From: Clavibacter michiganensis
GTDB taxonomy: Bacteria > Actinomycetota > Actinomycetes > Actinomycetales > Microbacteriaceae
NCBI GenBank assembly: GCA_002150995.1
Contig: MDHJ01000001.1
Coordinates: 1,860,001 to 1,924,000 of the forward strand
DNA: 64,000 nucleotides
Reading direction: 5' to 3'
Shown: positions 1 to 8,221 of the stretch, one piece after another
Layout of the letters: every line of letters starts with the position of its first letter
How positions within the stretch are numbered: the first letter of the stretch is position 1
Program-made: the position numbers and the translations under genes
The notes under the pieces: generated by a model
The model's input: the letters and a program-made list of their open reading frames with translations, nothing else
What the model was told of the DNA's origin: nothing
The model's database searches: none

Positions 1-328
1 TCTCCACGCGACCGTCCTCCAGCTCCTGGATGCGGCCGTCACGGAGGGGGTAGTAGTTGGACGTGTCGATGACGACCGCCGAGTCCGGTGCCGCCTGCAC
101 GAGCGACGCGATGTCCGGGACGCGGCTGATCGGGACGGACACGATGACGACGTCCACCCCGTCCGCTACGTCCGCTGCCTCCACGGCACGGGCGCCGGTG
201 CTCGTGGCGGCGGGATCGATGGTCTCCGGTCCGCGCGAGTTCGCGATCGCGACGTCGTGCCCAGCGGTCGCGAGCCGCTGGGCGAGGGTCGTGCCGATCA
301 TGCCTGCGCCGATGATGCCGATCTTCAT
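1..328 (-). CDS. NAD(P)-binding F420-reductase-like oxidoreductase (partial)
   Basis: The gene runs off the left edge, so only about 109 N-terminal residues are visible. The protein opens with a Rossmann dinucleotide-binding loop (GIIGAGMIG) and continues as NADPH:F420-reductase / pyrroline-5-carboxylate-reductase-like dinucleotide-binding proteins do, including a VIVSVP strand and a VVIDTSNYYP segment. In this family it would reduce or oxidise a flavin or F420-type cofactor, or act as a small NADP oxidoreductase. The start is the ATG whose complement lies at 326-328. It is divergent from the MerR gene and has its own copy of the MerR-type operator upstream, so it is probably controlled with the flavin monooxygenase at 883. 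The exact substrate cannot be told. Confidence 0.8.
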   Translation of the reverse strand, partial: MKIGIIGAGMIGTTLAQRLATAGHDVAIANSRGPETIDPAATSTGARAVEAADVADGVDVVIVSVPISRVPDIASLVQAAPDSAVVIDTSNYYPLRDGRIQELEDGRVE

Positions 329-370
329 GGGGATCCTTGTCTCTCGTTCCGAGTGGTCTTCCCCATCCTC

Positions 371-394
371 GACATTGCCATTAGTGTGAAGGTC
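371..394. promoter_or_regulatory. MerR-type operator A (left promoter)
   Basis: A 24-bp imperfect inverted repeat (half-sites GACATTGCCA and, on the other strand, GACCTTCACA). It matches the site at 846-869 at 20 of 24 positions in the same orientation. On the minus strand it lies between a TTGACC -35 (391-396) and a GAGGAT -10-like box (365-370), a 20-bp spacer of the long kind used by MerR activators. It sits 20 bp before the MerR gene and between the divergent genes. Confidence 0.6.
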
Positions 395-414
395 AAGTCG
401 CAGTTGGAGGACGG

Positions 415-804
415 ATGAGGATCGGCGAGCTGGCCAAGCGGACGGGCGTCGCACCGCAAATGCTGCGGTACTACGAGGAGCAGGGCCTCATCGCCCCCTC
501 GCGCCTGCCCAACGGGTACCGCGACTACGACGAGTACCTCGTCCAGCGCGTCGGCAAGATCCGCGGCCTGGTCGACTCCGGCATCCCCTCCCGGATCATC
601 GTCGACATCCTCCCGTGCCTCGACAAGCAGCAGGCGATCGTGGTGCGGAACGTCGAGCCGGGACTCCGGGACCTCCTCACCGAGGAGCGCGACCGCATGA
701 GCCAGAAGATCGACTTCCTCACCCAGAACCGCGACGCCATCACCGCCTACATCGCCGCCCTCGACGTGGCCACCTCGGAGGAGTCCCTCGCGCACGCGAG
801 CTGA
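415..804 (+). CDS. MerR family transcriptional regulator
   Basis: 129 residues. The N-terminal winged helix-turn-helix is clear (MRIGELAKRTGVAPQMLRYY, then EEQGLI and the GYRDYDE wing), followed by a dimerising coiled-coil helix (about residues 80-118) and no large effector domain or cysteine cluster. It therefore resembles the small MerR regulators that sit beside oxidoreductase genes, not metal sensors. The ATG at 415 follows a GGAGG ribosome binding site. It lies between a divergent F420-reductase-like gene and a downstream flavin monooxygenase, and both promoters carry the same 24-bp operator, so a role as their shared regulator is a strong inference. The inducer is unknown. Confidence 0.88.
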   Translation: MRIGELAKRTGVAPQMLRYYEEQGLIAPSRLPNGYRDYDEYLVQRVGKIRGLVDSGIPSRIIVDILPCLDKQQAIVVRNVEPGLRDLLTEERDRMSQKIDFLTQNRDAITAYIAALDVATSEESLAHAS

Positions 805-845
805 ATCCGGGGACGGCTCCCGTTCCCCTCGAGGATCCCGGACTT

Positions 846-869
846 GACATTGTCACTAATGTGAGGGTC
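846..869. promoter_or_regulatory. MerR-type operator B and promoter of flavin monooxygenase
   Basis: Second copy of the 24-bp operator seen at 371-394 (20 of 24 identical). It overlaps a TTGACA -35 at 844-849. A GAGACT -10-like box at 871-876 lies exactly six bases before the ATG at 883, which suggests a leaderless transcript and a 21-bp spacer. The long spacer and palindrome are typical of MerR-activated promoters. Confidence 0.6.
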
Positions 870-882
870 TGAGACTGAGGTC

Positions 883-2235
883 ATGACGACCGAAGAGACC
901 TCCCGCACCACCCCCCAGATGCTGATCGCCATGCAGCTCGTCGGCGGCTTCGGCGGCGCGCCGGGCGCCTGGCGCCTCCCCGGCGTTCCGCTGGACAGCT
1001 ACACGAGCATGGACGCGCACGTCCGACACGCACAGGCCGCGGAGCGCGGGAAGATCCAGCTGCTGTTCTTCGCCGACACCCCGGCCCTCGAGACCGACCT
1101 CGACGTCCAGCCGCAGCGGCACGTCATCGACCCGGTGGTCGTGATGACCTCAATCGCCCGCGAGACCACGCGCATCGGCCTCGTCGCCACGGCGTCGACG
1201 ACCTTCAACGAGCCGTACAACGTCGCCCGGCAGTACAAGGCGATGGACGTGATCAGCCACGGCCGCATCGGCTGGAACGCCGTGACCACGTCGAACCCGG
1301 ACGCCGCCGCGAACTTCGGCGCGCAGGTCCCGCCGCGGCCGGAGAAGTACGCGCGTGCGCACGAGTTCATCCAGATCGTCGAGGCGCTCTGGGGCAGCTG
1401 GGAGGAGGACGCGCTCATCGGCGACGTCGAAGCCGGCCGCTACGCGGACGCGGCGAGGATCCGGCCGATCAACCTCGGTGGGCAGCACATCGCCTCGGTC
1501 GGCCCGCTGCCGATCCCTCCCTCTGAGCAGGGCCAGCCGGTGATCTTCCAGGCCGGCGGAGGCCAGAACGGGCTCGAGCTCGCCGGCCGCTACGCCGACG
1601 GCGTCTACGCGAACCCGTTCGACATCGCATCCGCACGCGCGCAGCGGGATGAGCTGCGGGCGGCCGCTGTCGCGGCCGGGAGGGACGCGGACGACATCAA
1701 GATGTTCGCCGGCTTCATGCCGACCGTCGCCGCCAGCAAGCGGGAGGCGCTCGATCGGCGCCGGAAGCTCGACGAGTCCATCGACCTCCGCCAGCGGTTG
1801 GCGTACCTCGGGCACATGATCGGCGTGCCGCTGCGGTACGAGGACATCGACGAGCCCGTGCCCGCGGAGCTGCTCGCACGCGCCTCCGCCAGCCCCGGGG
1901 ATCCCCGGTCCGCGCGCGCCCTGCAGGTGGTCCGAGAGGGGTGGTCGCTGCGCGACGTCATCGCGCACGGGGTCATCGACTACCACCCCGTCGTCGCCGG
2001 CACGGCGGAGGAGATCGCGGACTTCATGCAGGAGTGGTTCGAGGCCGGCGCCTGCGACGGGTTCTCGCTCTCCATCGACAGCCTCCACGACGGGGTCGAC
2101 GACTTCGTCGACCAGGTCGTCCCGATCCTCCAGGAGCGCGGCGTCTTCCATCTCGACTACGAGGGCGCGACGCTGCGGGAGAACATGCACGCAGCACCGC
2201 GCTACGGGCGGGACCCGCGCGTACTGAGTCGGTAG
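883..2235 (+). CDS. NtaA/DmoA family FMN-dependent monooxygenase
   Basis: 450 residues, the usual length for the NtaA/SnaA/DmoA/SoxA branch of bacterial luciferase-like monooxygenases. The family hallmarks are present: N-terminal M-QLVGGFGGAPGAWRLP, YTSMDAHVRHAQAAERGK, then GRIGWNAVTTSNPDAAANFG and VIFQAGGGQNGLELAGRYADGVY. The family uses FMNH2 supplied by a separate reductase to oxidise compounds such as nitrilotriacetate or organosulfur compounds. It is preceded by a MerR-type promoter shared in design with the divergent F420-reductase-like gene at the left edge, which might supply reduced cofactor. No usable Shine-Dalgarno is seen and the -10 is six bases upstream. The substrate cannot be predicted. 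Confidence 0.9.
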   Translation: MTTEETSRTTPQMLIAMQLVGGFGGAPGAWRLPGVPLDSYTSMDAHVRHAQAAERGKIQLLFFADTPALETDLDVQPQRHVIDPVVVMTSIARETTRIGLVATASTTFNEPYNVARQYKAMDVISHGRIGWNAVTTSNPDAAANFGAQVPPRPEKYARAHEFIQIVEALWGSWEEDALIGDVEAGRYADAARIRPINLGGQHIASVGPLPIPPSEQGQPVIFQAGGGQNGLELAGRYADGVYANPFDIASARAQRDELRAAAVAAGRDADDIKMFAGFMPTVAASKREALDRRRKLDESIDLRQRLAYLGHMIGVPLRYEDIDEPVPAELLARASASPGDPRSARALQVVREGWSLRDVIAHGVIDYHPVVAGTAEEIADFMQEWFEAGACDGFSLSIDSLHDGVDDFVDQVVPILQERGVFHLDYEGATLRENMHAAPRYGRDPRVLSR

Positions 2236-2245
2236 GGAACGTCCC

Positions 2246-2262
2246 ACCGGGGGACCCCCGGT
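2246..2262. terminator. Possible transcription terminator hairpin
   Basis: A perfect G/C palindrome (ACCGGGGG, one base, CCCCCGGT) begins 11 bp after the monooxygenase stop codon. It could form a short stable hairpin. There is no T tract, as is common in high-GC actinobacteria. The rest of 2236-2481 holds no gene that I can see. Confidence 0.4.
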
Positions 2263-2481
2263 CCCTCGGGCGGGACCGGCCCCGTGCGCCCGAGGAGCGG
2301 ACGGACCGCGGGGAGGGTCAGGGGCCGCCACCTGTCGGTCGCCGGGTCGCATCGCCAGCGGGAGCCGAGGGCATGCGGATGCGCGGCACCTCCGCGCGCG
2401 ATGTCGCGGGAGTGCTCGTCCATGGTCGGACCCAGGGCGCGGTCGCCGGAACCGAACCTGCGGGGCTGATGGACCCGGACG

Positions 2482-2892
2482 CTAGGAGGACGCGAACACG
2501 TTCCGGGACACGGCCTCGAAGCCCGCCGGCGCGGTCGCGCCGTCGGGGACGACGGCGAACGTGCGGCCGGCGCCGGTGCTGCTCTGCATGGGCCCCACGC
2601 CGCAGGCGACCACCCAGTCCGTGGCGTCCGGGTAGATGAGCAGGCAGGCGTCGTGGTCCTCCGCGCCCGAGGCCAGCCAGAGGTCCGTGCCGTCGTGCTC
2701 GCCCACCCAGCGGATGCTGTCGAGGTCGAGGTCCGCGAGGGCGTCGTCCGACACCTCCACGGGCACCGGGTGGTCCGTCGTCGCGTCTCGCTCGAGGTCG
2801 CTGAGTCCCGCAGCAGGCGAGGAGCAGCCGGCCGCGGCGAGCGACACGATGAGGGTCATGACCGCGGCGGCGGACATCCTGCGAGGTGACAT
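2482..2892 (-). CDS. Small secreted lipoprotein of unknown function
   Basis: 136 residues from the preferred ATG at 2892; an upstream in-frame start at 2955 would put extra residues before the signal peptide. The N-terminus is a lipoprotein signal (MSPRRMSAAAVMTLIVSL then the lipobox AAAGC), so the mature protein should be a lipid-anchored cell-surface protein of about 115 residues. The rest is acidic, with DSIRWVGEHDGTDLWLASG and ACLLIYPDATDWVVACG segments and two further cysteines that could form a disulfide. I do not recognise a family. It stands alone between convergent and divergent neighbours. Confidence 0.72.
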   Translation of the reverse strand: MSPRRMSAAAVMTLIVSLAAAGCSSPAAGLSDLERDATTDHPVPVEVSDDALADLDLDSIRWVGEHDGTDLWLASGAEDHDACLLIYPDATDWVVACGVGPMQSSTGAGRTFAVVPDGATAPAGFEAVSRNVFASS

Positions 2893-3061
2893 GCGCCCAC
2901 TCTGGCGGCTCGCCGGAGTGGGCGACAGCCCCCTGTTCGTCCACGAGGCGGCCACGTCGGCGTCCCGGGTACGGGTCGTCTGCCGATCCGGGTTCCGTCG
3001 GGAGGCGGACGCGCGCGGCGAGCCGCGGTCCTAGCGTGGGAGCGAGGACAGGGGGATGACC

Positions 3062-3283
3062 ATGACGCAGGGCAGACCGGACACGCCGCCGCAACGGGCG
3101 GTCTGGTGCTTCATCGCGGCGACGTTCGTGTTCGCGACGCCGGTGATCGTCTTCGGCGGCTCGGCGGAGCTGTGGGTGACGATCCTGAGCCTCGCGGCCG
3201 GCTTGCTGCTGGTCGTCCTGGGCGGCGTCCAGCTCGGGCGCGAGCTGAGCGCGCGCAAGGGCGATCCGCCCGCGGAGCGCTGA
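3062..3283 (+). CDS. Small two-helix membrane protein
   Basis: 73 residues from the ATG at 3062. The ATG at 3056 directly abuts the GGGGG ribosome binding site, so the second ATG, with six bases of spacing, is the better start. Two hydrophobic helices are visible (about residues 15-33 and 39-58), followed by a short charged tail (GRELSARKGDPPAER). Nothing indicates an enzymatic function. Unknown small actinobacterial membrane protein. Confidence 0.65.
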   Translation: MTQGRPDTPPQRAVWCFIAATFVFATPVIVFGGSAELWVTILSLAAGLLLVVLGGVQLGRELSARKGDPPAER

Positions 3284-3395
3284 CGAGGAGGGGCGAGCGC
3301 CACCCGGCCGGTGGTCGGGTCCGGCCGCACCGCCGTCCTCCTGGGCTCGATCTCCTCCCCGGTTCCGCGACCGCTTCGCATCCCGTCGACGCCGA

Positions 3396-3899
3396 TCACG
3401 GACGACCGTCGGGTGCCGGCTCCTTCCGGTCGCGCGAAAGCGGGTACCGGCGGTCCAGGCGCGGGCTGAGGACGACGAGGAACAGGAACAGCGAGAGCAG
3501 CCATCCGGCGATCCAGTACGCGGGGATGAGGAACACCGCGAGGTTGGGGAGGGCGCTCGAGGCGACGCCGACGATGACGGCGATCGTGAACAGCGCGCCG
3601 ATGCCGTAGTAGAGGGCCTCGAGTCCGTCCGTGATCGTGTCCCGGCGCTCCTGCTGCCGTGCCGCCCGGTCGTCGAGCGCGGTGACGGAGCGTCCGAAGT
3701 CGCTCTCGTCCACGGTGGCGAAGAGGTCCCGCACCGGGACCTCCAGCGCCTTCGCCACGCGGGAGAGCGTGTCGAGGCTCGCGTCGTTGCCGGCCTCGAG
3801 CCGTTGCACCGTGCGGACGGTGATGCCGCTGGCGTCGGCGAGCCGCTCCTGGGTCCAGCCGCGCCGCGTGCGGAGGTCGACGATCCGTGTCTCGTTCAT
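3396..3899 (-). CDS. XRE family regulator with C-terminal membrane segments
   Basis: 167 residues. Residues 5-62 form a classic XRE/Cro helix-turn-helix (RTRRGWTQERLADASGITVR, then TVQRLEAGNDASLDTLSRVAKALEV). The C-terminal half has two hydrophobic stretches (about 98-119 and 121-147) ending in positively charged PRLDRRYPLSRDRK, so the DNA-binding domain is probably tethered to the membrane. Its ATG overlaps the apparent stop of the DUF3500 frame by ATGA, but that stop lies beyond a likely frameshift and the coupling may be accidental. Targets are unknown; the DUF3500 gene is the only close neighbour. Confidence 0.85.
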   Translation of the reverse strand: MNETRIVDLRTRRGWTQERLADASGITVRTVQRLEAGNDASLDTLSRVAKALEVPVRDLFATVDESDFGRSVTALDDRAARQQERRDTITDGLEALYYGIGALFTIAVIVGVASSALPNLAVFLIPAYWIAGWLLSLFLFLVVLSPRLDRRYPLSRDRKEPAPDGRP

Positions 3900-5311
3900 G
3901 GCCTCCACGCTAGGGAACCACGCCCGCGCGGGCCACGACATCGACCCGAGAGCCGCCCGACAGCCGCCCGACACCGACGCGACAGGGCACGGAGGGCGCT
4001 GGCGGGCGCACCCGGGAGGTGCGGCGCCACCGGACGCATCCGGGTCAGCCGTCGGTCGGGGAGTGCCGCCGCCGGGCGGCGTGCCACCACCGCCGCTTGC
4101 CCCGCCCGCCATGCCGCCGGTCGCCGCCTGCTGGGTGACGCTGCCCGCGTAGTCGTTCGTGGGTCGCGGTAGATGGTGTGCACGTGGCCCCACCCGGAGG
4201 TGACCACGCCGTCGACGTCGGCTCCGGCGGATCCGTCCTGGGCCTGGAAGCCGACGTAGACGTCCGGCCCCGAGATCGAGAACGAGATGCCGTCGCCCGT
4301 GGTCATGTCGTAGGTGGTCGCACCCGTCCAGGCGATGACCGTGGTGTCGAGGGTCGCGTCGATCTCGGCGCGGGTCGCGGCGGCGCTCTCCTCGTCGGCC
4401 ATCCCGGACCAGTTCGCGATGAGGTCCAGCAGCAGCGCGCGCTGCGCGTCGGTGAGGTCGGCGCCCGTGAGGCCGGTGCCGGCGCTGAAGTCGCAGACGT
4501 CGCCGGGGGCGCAGAACGTGACCTCGCCCGAGGTCAGCGTGGCCTGCTGCTCGCTGCTGAGGGAGTCGTGGAACGCGATCGCGTCGGTGTAGATGCCGTC
4601 GAAGGGCTGCACGTCGGTGCCGTCGGCGGCCGTGTACTGGGCGGGCTGCACGCCGAGGTGGGTGGGCGCGAAGGTGATGGCATCGGCGGATCCGTCGAGC
4701 GTCGCGTTGATGCCGAGGTGGTGGCCGCCGAACTGGACCTCGTACGCGCTCGTGTCCGACGCGTCGCCGAAGAGGGCGATGTAGTACTGGCCGAGGGAGT
4801 CCTCGGTGCTGCTGCTGTTCTCCAGCAGGTACTGGTCGCCGCCGATGATGCTCGACACCGTGTCGTAGGCGTCGTCGCTCAGCAGGGCCTCCATCACCTG
4901 CATCGCGGCGACCTGCTGCTCCTCGGTGAGGTCCGCGACGTCGAGTCCCGCGCGCTCGACGAAGGTGACGGGGAAGTTCGACCAGGAGGTCGTCTTCGTC
5001 TCGTCGTCGTAGTCGTAGGTGACCGCGGCGACCTGCTCGTCGGTGAGGGTCGCGAGGAACGCCTCGACAGCCGCGGTCGTGTTCGCGATCGTCTCCGCGG
5101 TCGTGGCGGCGGTGGACCCGGTGACCGCCTCCGACGCCGCCGAGACCGTGGTCGCCGATGTCGTGCCCGAGGCCGCCGCCGTCCCTCCGGAGGTGCCGGC
5201 GCCGCCGGCCGCGCAGCAGGCGAGCAGGAGCCCGCCGAGGAGCAGGGTGGTCGTGCCGGCGAGGATCCTCTTCCGTCGCGGGCGCTTGGTCGTGTTCGTG
5301 TCCGTGATCAT
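3896..5311 (-). CDS. DUF3500 lipoprotein, 3' end apparently frameshifted
   Basis: From the ATG at 5311 the product starts with a basic signal peptide and a probable lipobox (GGLLLAC), a low-complexity Ala/Thr/Ser linker, then a DUF3500 domain (DDETKTTSWSNFPV, FGGHHLGINATL, and a terminal GWGHVHTIYRDP). Family members continue with PTNDY after that motif; here this appears only in the next frame, as if one C were missing from the run at 4161-4163. The restored frame gives PTNDYAGS followed by a Gly-rich tail, and a second slip in that G-rich tract would reach a TGA at 4045-4047. As read, the frame runs to 3896 with an Arg/Ala-rich tail that looks out of frame. DUF3500 function is unknown. Confidence 0.75.
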   Translation of the reverse strand: MITDTNTTKRPRRKRILAGTTTLLLGGLLLACCAAGGAGTSGGTAAASGTTSATTVSAASEAVTGSTAATTAETIANTTAAVEAFLATLTDEQVAAVTYDYDDETKTTSWSNFPVTFVERAGLDVADLTEEQQVAAMQVMEALLSDDAYDTVSSIIGGDQYLLENSSSTEDSLGQYYIALFGDASDTSAYEVQFGGHHLGINATLDGSADAITFAPTHLGVQPAQYTAADGTDVQPFDGIYTDAIAFHDSLSSEQQATLTSGEVTFCAPGDVCDFSAGTGLTGADLTDAQRALLLDLIANWSGMADEESAAATRAEIDATLDTTVIAWTGATTYDMTTGDGISFSISGPDVYVGFQAQDGSAGADVDGVVTSGWGHVHTIYRDPRTTTRAASPSRRRPAAWRAGQAAVVARRPAAALPDRRLTRMRPVAPHLPGAPASALRALSRRCRAAVGRLSGRCRGPRGRGSLAWRP

Positions 5312-5527
5312 GGGGAGAAGCTGCGGACCCGCTCGATGGGATCGCCATGGCGCCCCTATGCGCCTCCTATGAAGGCGGAGCATCCGTTCACTCCGCCCCC
5401 CGTTCCCGGGACGGGTGGCCGGAGCGTCGAGTCGCCCAGCGGACGGATGCCCGAGGAGGTCCGGGCATCCGGCGCCGGCGGGGCGACGGCGGCGCTCGCC
5501 GTCAGTCGCCGCCGTCCGCATCGCGGG

Positions 5528-7222
5528 TCAGCTGGTGCGCACCCACGCGGTGGTCTCGCCCGGCAGCTCGCCGGGCGTGCCGAGCGGGCCGCTGGCCACG
5601 ACGACCTCGCCGGCGGGCAGGGGGACGGGGCCCGTGCCGAGGTTGGCGACGACGTGCCAGCCGCCCGGGCGGGAGAAGTGCAGGACGTCCCCTGCGGTCG
5701 GCTCCTCCCAGGTGAGCAGCTCGTCCGTCTGCAGCTCGCGGCGCAGCGCGAGGGCGGAACGGTAGAGGGAGAGGGTCGAGGTGGGATCCGCGTCCTCGGA
5801 CTCCACCGACACGTCCCCGAACCAGCCGGGCTGGGGCAGGTGCGCGCCCGCGGGACCGAAGCCGAAGGAGGGCCCGGTGCGGGTCCACGGCAACGGCACC
5901 CGGCATCCGTCGCGTCCGACGTCGACGCCGGGGTTGCGGAGGAACGTCGGGTCCTGGCGCTCGGAGGCGGGGATGTCGGCGACCTCGGCGAGGCCCAGCT
6001 CCTCGCCCTGGTAGACGTAGGCCGACCCGGGGAGGCCGAGCATGAGCAGCGTCGCGGCGCGGGCGCGACGCAGGCCCCGCTCCACGTCGATGGCGTCGGA
6101 TGGCGCGCCGTCGAGCAGCCATCGAGTGCCGGAGCGCATGTCGCGACCAGCCGCGGGCGGGAGTCCGTAGCGCGTGGCGTGGCGCACGACGTCGTGGTTG
6201 GAGAGGACCCAGGTGCTCGAGGACCCGGTCTCGGTGGCGGCCTCGAGGTTGTGGGAGATGCTCTCCCGGAACGCCGCCGCGTCGAAGTCGGCCTCGAGCA
6301 GGTCGAAGTTGAACGCCTGGCCGAGGCCCTCGGCGCTGGCGTAGCCGGCCCGCCGGGACGCGTCGACCCAGGCCTCGGCGACGCCGATGCGGGGCGGGTC
6401 GTAGGAGTCGAAGACCTGCCGCCATGCCGCGTAGATCTCGTGCACCTCGTCGCGATCCCAGCGCGCGTGCTGCCCGTCGTCGGTCGGCGCGGCGTCGAGC
6501 TCCGCCTGGGAGGGGAGGACGTCGGGCAGGTCCTTCGCGAGGCCGTGGGCGACGTCGACGCGGAAGCCGTCGACGCCGCGGTCGGACCAGAAGCGCAGGG
6601 TCGTGAGGAAGTCCTCCCGGACCTCGTCGTTCGTCCAGTCGAAGTCGGGCTGCTCGCGGGCGAAGGAGTGCAGGTACCACTGGCCGTCGGCGGTGCGGGT
6701 CCATGCGGGCCCGCCGAAGATGCTGGTCCAGTCGGCGGGCGGCAGCTCGCCGTCCTCGCCCAGGCCGTCGCGGAAGACGTACCGCGCCCGGGCGGGCGAA
6801 CCGGCGGGGGAGGCCAGGGCCTCCTGGAACCAGACGTGCCGGTCGGAGGAGTGGTTGGGCACGACGTCGACGATGACGCGGATCCCGGCGCCGTGGAGCG
6901 CCGCGACCATGTCGTCGAAGTCGGCGAGGGTCCCGATCCGGGGGTCGACGTCGCGGTAGTCGTCGACGTCGTACCCGCCGTCGGCGAGGGCCGACGGGTA
7001 GAAGGGACTGAGCCAGACGGCGTCGATGCCGAGGTCGCGCAGGTACGGCACCTTGGCGGTGATGCCGCGGAGGTCGCCGATGCCGTCCCCGTCGGAGTCG
7101 GCGAAGCTGCGGGGATAGATCTGGTACACCGCGGCCTGCCGCCACCAGGTGGCGTCGCCGGCGAGGAACGGGCCGTTCGAGGTGCTCGGGGTGCTCGGGG
7201 TGCTCGGGAGCGTGTCGGTCAT
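5528..7222 (-). CDS. GH13 alpha-glucosidase (oligo-1,6-glucosidase type)
   Basis: 564 residues, the normal length for GH13 alpha-glucosidases of the oligo-1,6-glucosidase / trehalulose-hydrolase group. Visible motifs: AVYQIYPRSFADSDGDGIGD, VDVVPNHSS (region I), GFRVDVAHG with the nucleophile Asp near 223, GVAEAW with the acid/base Glu near 283, and VLSNHD with the transition-state Asp near 344. No signal peptide, so it should hydrolyse imported alpha-glucosides in the cytoplasm. An N-terminal STPSTPSTPST stretch is encoded by a 9-bp repeat and lies before the catalytic domain. It is downstream of, and co-directional with, a complete sugar ABC importer, which presumably feeds it. Confidence 0.92.
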   Translation of the reverse strand: MTDTLPSTPSTPSTSNGPFLAGDATWWRQAAVYQIYPRSFADSDGDGIGDLRGITAKVPYLRDLGIDAVWLSPFYPSALADGGYDVDDYRDVDPRIGTLADFDDMVAALHGAGIRVIVDVVPNHSSDRHVWFQEALASPAGSPARARYVFRDGLGEDGELPPADWTSIFGGPAWTRTADGQWYLHSFAREQPDFDWTNDEVREDFLTTLRFWSDRGVDGFRVDVAHGLAKDLPDVLPSQAELDAAPTDDGQHARWDRDEVHEIYAAWRQVFDSYDPPRIGVAEAWVDASRRAGYASAEGLGQAFNFDLLEADFDAAAFRESISHNLEAATETGSSSTWVLSNHDVVRHATRYGLPPAAGRDMRSGTRWLLDGAPSDAIDVERGLRRARAATLLMLGLPGSAYVYQGEELGLAEVADIPASERQDPTFLRNPGVDVGRDGCRVPLPWTRTGPSFGFGPAGAHLPQPGWFGDVSVESEDADPTSTLSLYRSALALRRELQTDELLTWEEPTAGDVLHFSRPGGWHVVANLGTGPVPLPAGEVVVASGPLGTPGELPGETTAWVRTS

Positions 7223-7294
7223 CGTGATGGAGGTCCTCTCGGGGGCATCGGGTGTCGGGGCGGGTCGCGCGGGTCGCGCGCCCGGCGTCGTCGC

Positions 7295-8221
7295 CTACTT
7301 GATGGCGCCTTGGGTCACGCCCGCCATCACCCATCGCTGGGTGAAGAGGTAGACGAGGATCGCCGGGGCCATGGCCATGAGGTAGGAGGCGAAGGCCACG
7401 TTGTAGTCGTTGCTGAACTGGGTCTGGAAGATCTGCTGCAGCACGGGCAGCGTCTGCAGCGACGGGTCGGCGGTGATGAGCGACGGCATCGCGAAGTCGT
7501 TCCAGGAGGCGAGGAAGGCGAAGATGCCGACCGTGGCGCTCATCGGGGCGAGGAGCGGGAACACCAGCTGCCAGAACACCTGCCAGGTGGACGCGCCGTC
7601 GAGCCGCGCGCTCTCCTCGAGCTCCTCGGGCAGCGACCGGAGGAACGCCGTGAACAGCAGGAGGGAGAAGGAGAGCTGGAACATGATGTGCAGCAGGGCG
7701 ACGCCGGCGGGGTTGTCGAGGCCGACGAGACCCGTCAGCTTGATCTGCGAGAGCGCGACGACCGGGAACGGCAGGAACATGGCCGCCAGCAGGTAGTAGA
7801 AGGACCAGCGGAACAAGCGGCGGTCCCAGTTGCGGGCGATCGCGAACGAGGCCATGGAGGCGAGCACCACGGTCCCGGCGACGGTCACGAGGGTCACCAG
7901 GGTCGACACCGTGAACGCCCGCGGGAAGTCCGTGAGCTGCCACGCGGTGGCGAAGTTGGAGAGGTCGATCGGCGCCGGGAGGCTGAAGGCGTTCCCGTCG
8001 ACGGCCTGGGCCGACGTCTTCAGCGACATCGTGATCGTCACGTAGATGGGGATCAGCACCGTGATGGAGGCGAGCGCCAGCAGGACGGTGACGAGGCGGT
8101 TCGGACGTTCGCGGCCGATGCGGCTCCGACGCCGTCGTGCGCTGGCGTCGGCGTCGCGGCGGGAGCCGCCGGGGGTGGGCGCCGCGGAGGCGGCGGGGGT
8201 GACGAGAGCGGTGTTCGCCAT
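7295..8221 (-). CDS. Carbohydrate ABC transporter permease (MalG type)
   Basis: 308 residues, six predicted membrane helices after a basic N-terminus. The cytoplasmic EAA loop is clear (EELEESARLDGASTWQVFWQ, then LVFPLLAP), which contacts the ATPase. The C-terminal QRWVMAGVTQGAIK is typical of the MalG/CUT1 subfamily. The ATG overlaps the stop of the upstream permease by one base (TGATG), indicating translational coupling. It forms the membrane channel with the next gene and the binding protein at 9204. No ATPase gene is in this cluster, so a shared MsiK-like ATPase encoded elsewhere is likely. Confidence 0.92.
   Translation of the reverse strand: MANTALVTPAASAAPTPGGSRRDADASARRRRSRIGRERPNRLVTVLLALASITVLIPIYVTITMSLKTSAQAVDGNAFSLPAPIDLSNFATAWQLTDFPRAFTVSTLVTLVTVAGTVVLASMASFAIARNWDRRLFRWSFYYLLAAMFLPFPVVALSQIKLTGLVGLDNPAGVALLHIMFQLSFSLLLFTAFLRSLPEELEESARLDGASTWQVFWQLVFPLLAPMSATVGIFAFLASWNDFAMPSLITADPSLQTLPVLQQIFQTQFSNDYNVAFASYLMAMAPAILVYLFTQRWVMAGVTQGAIK

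Noticed and set aside
3896..3899. ATGA coupling between DUF3500 and the XRE regulator as proof of an operon
   Set aside because: The stop involved lies after a probable frameshift and the tail before it looks out of frame, so the overlap may be chance.
7180..7215. 9-bp repeat at the start of the GH13 gene
   Set aside because: Only three or four units coding for Ser-Thr-Pro; a minor N-terminal linker variation and not a regulatory element.
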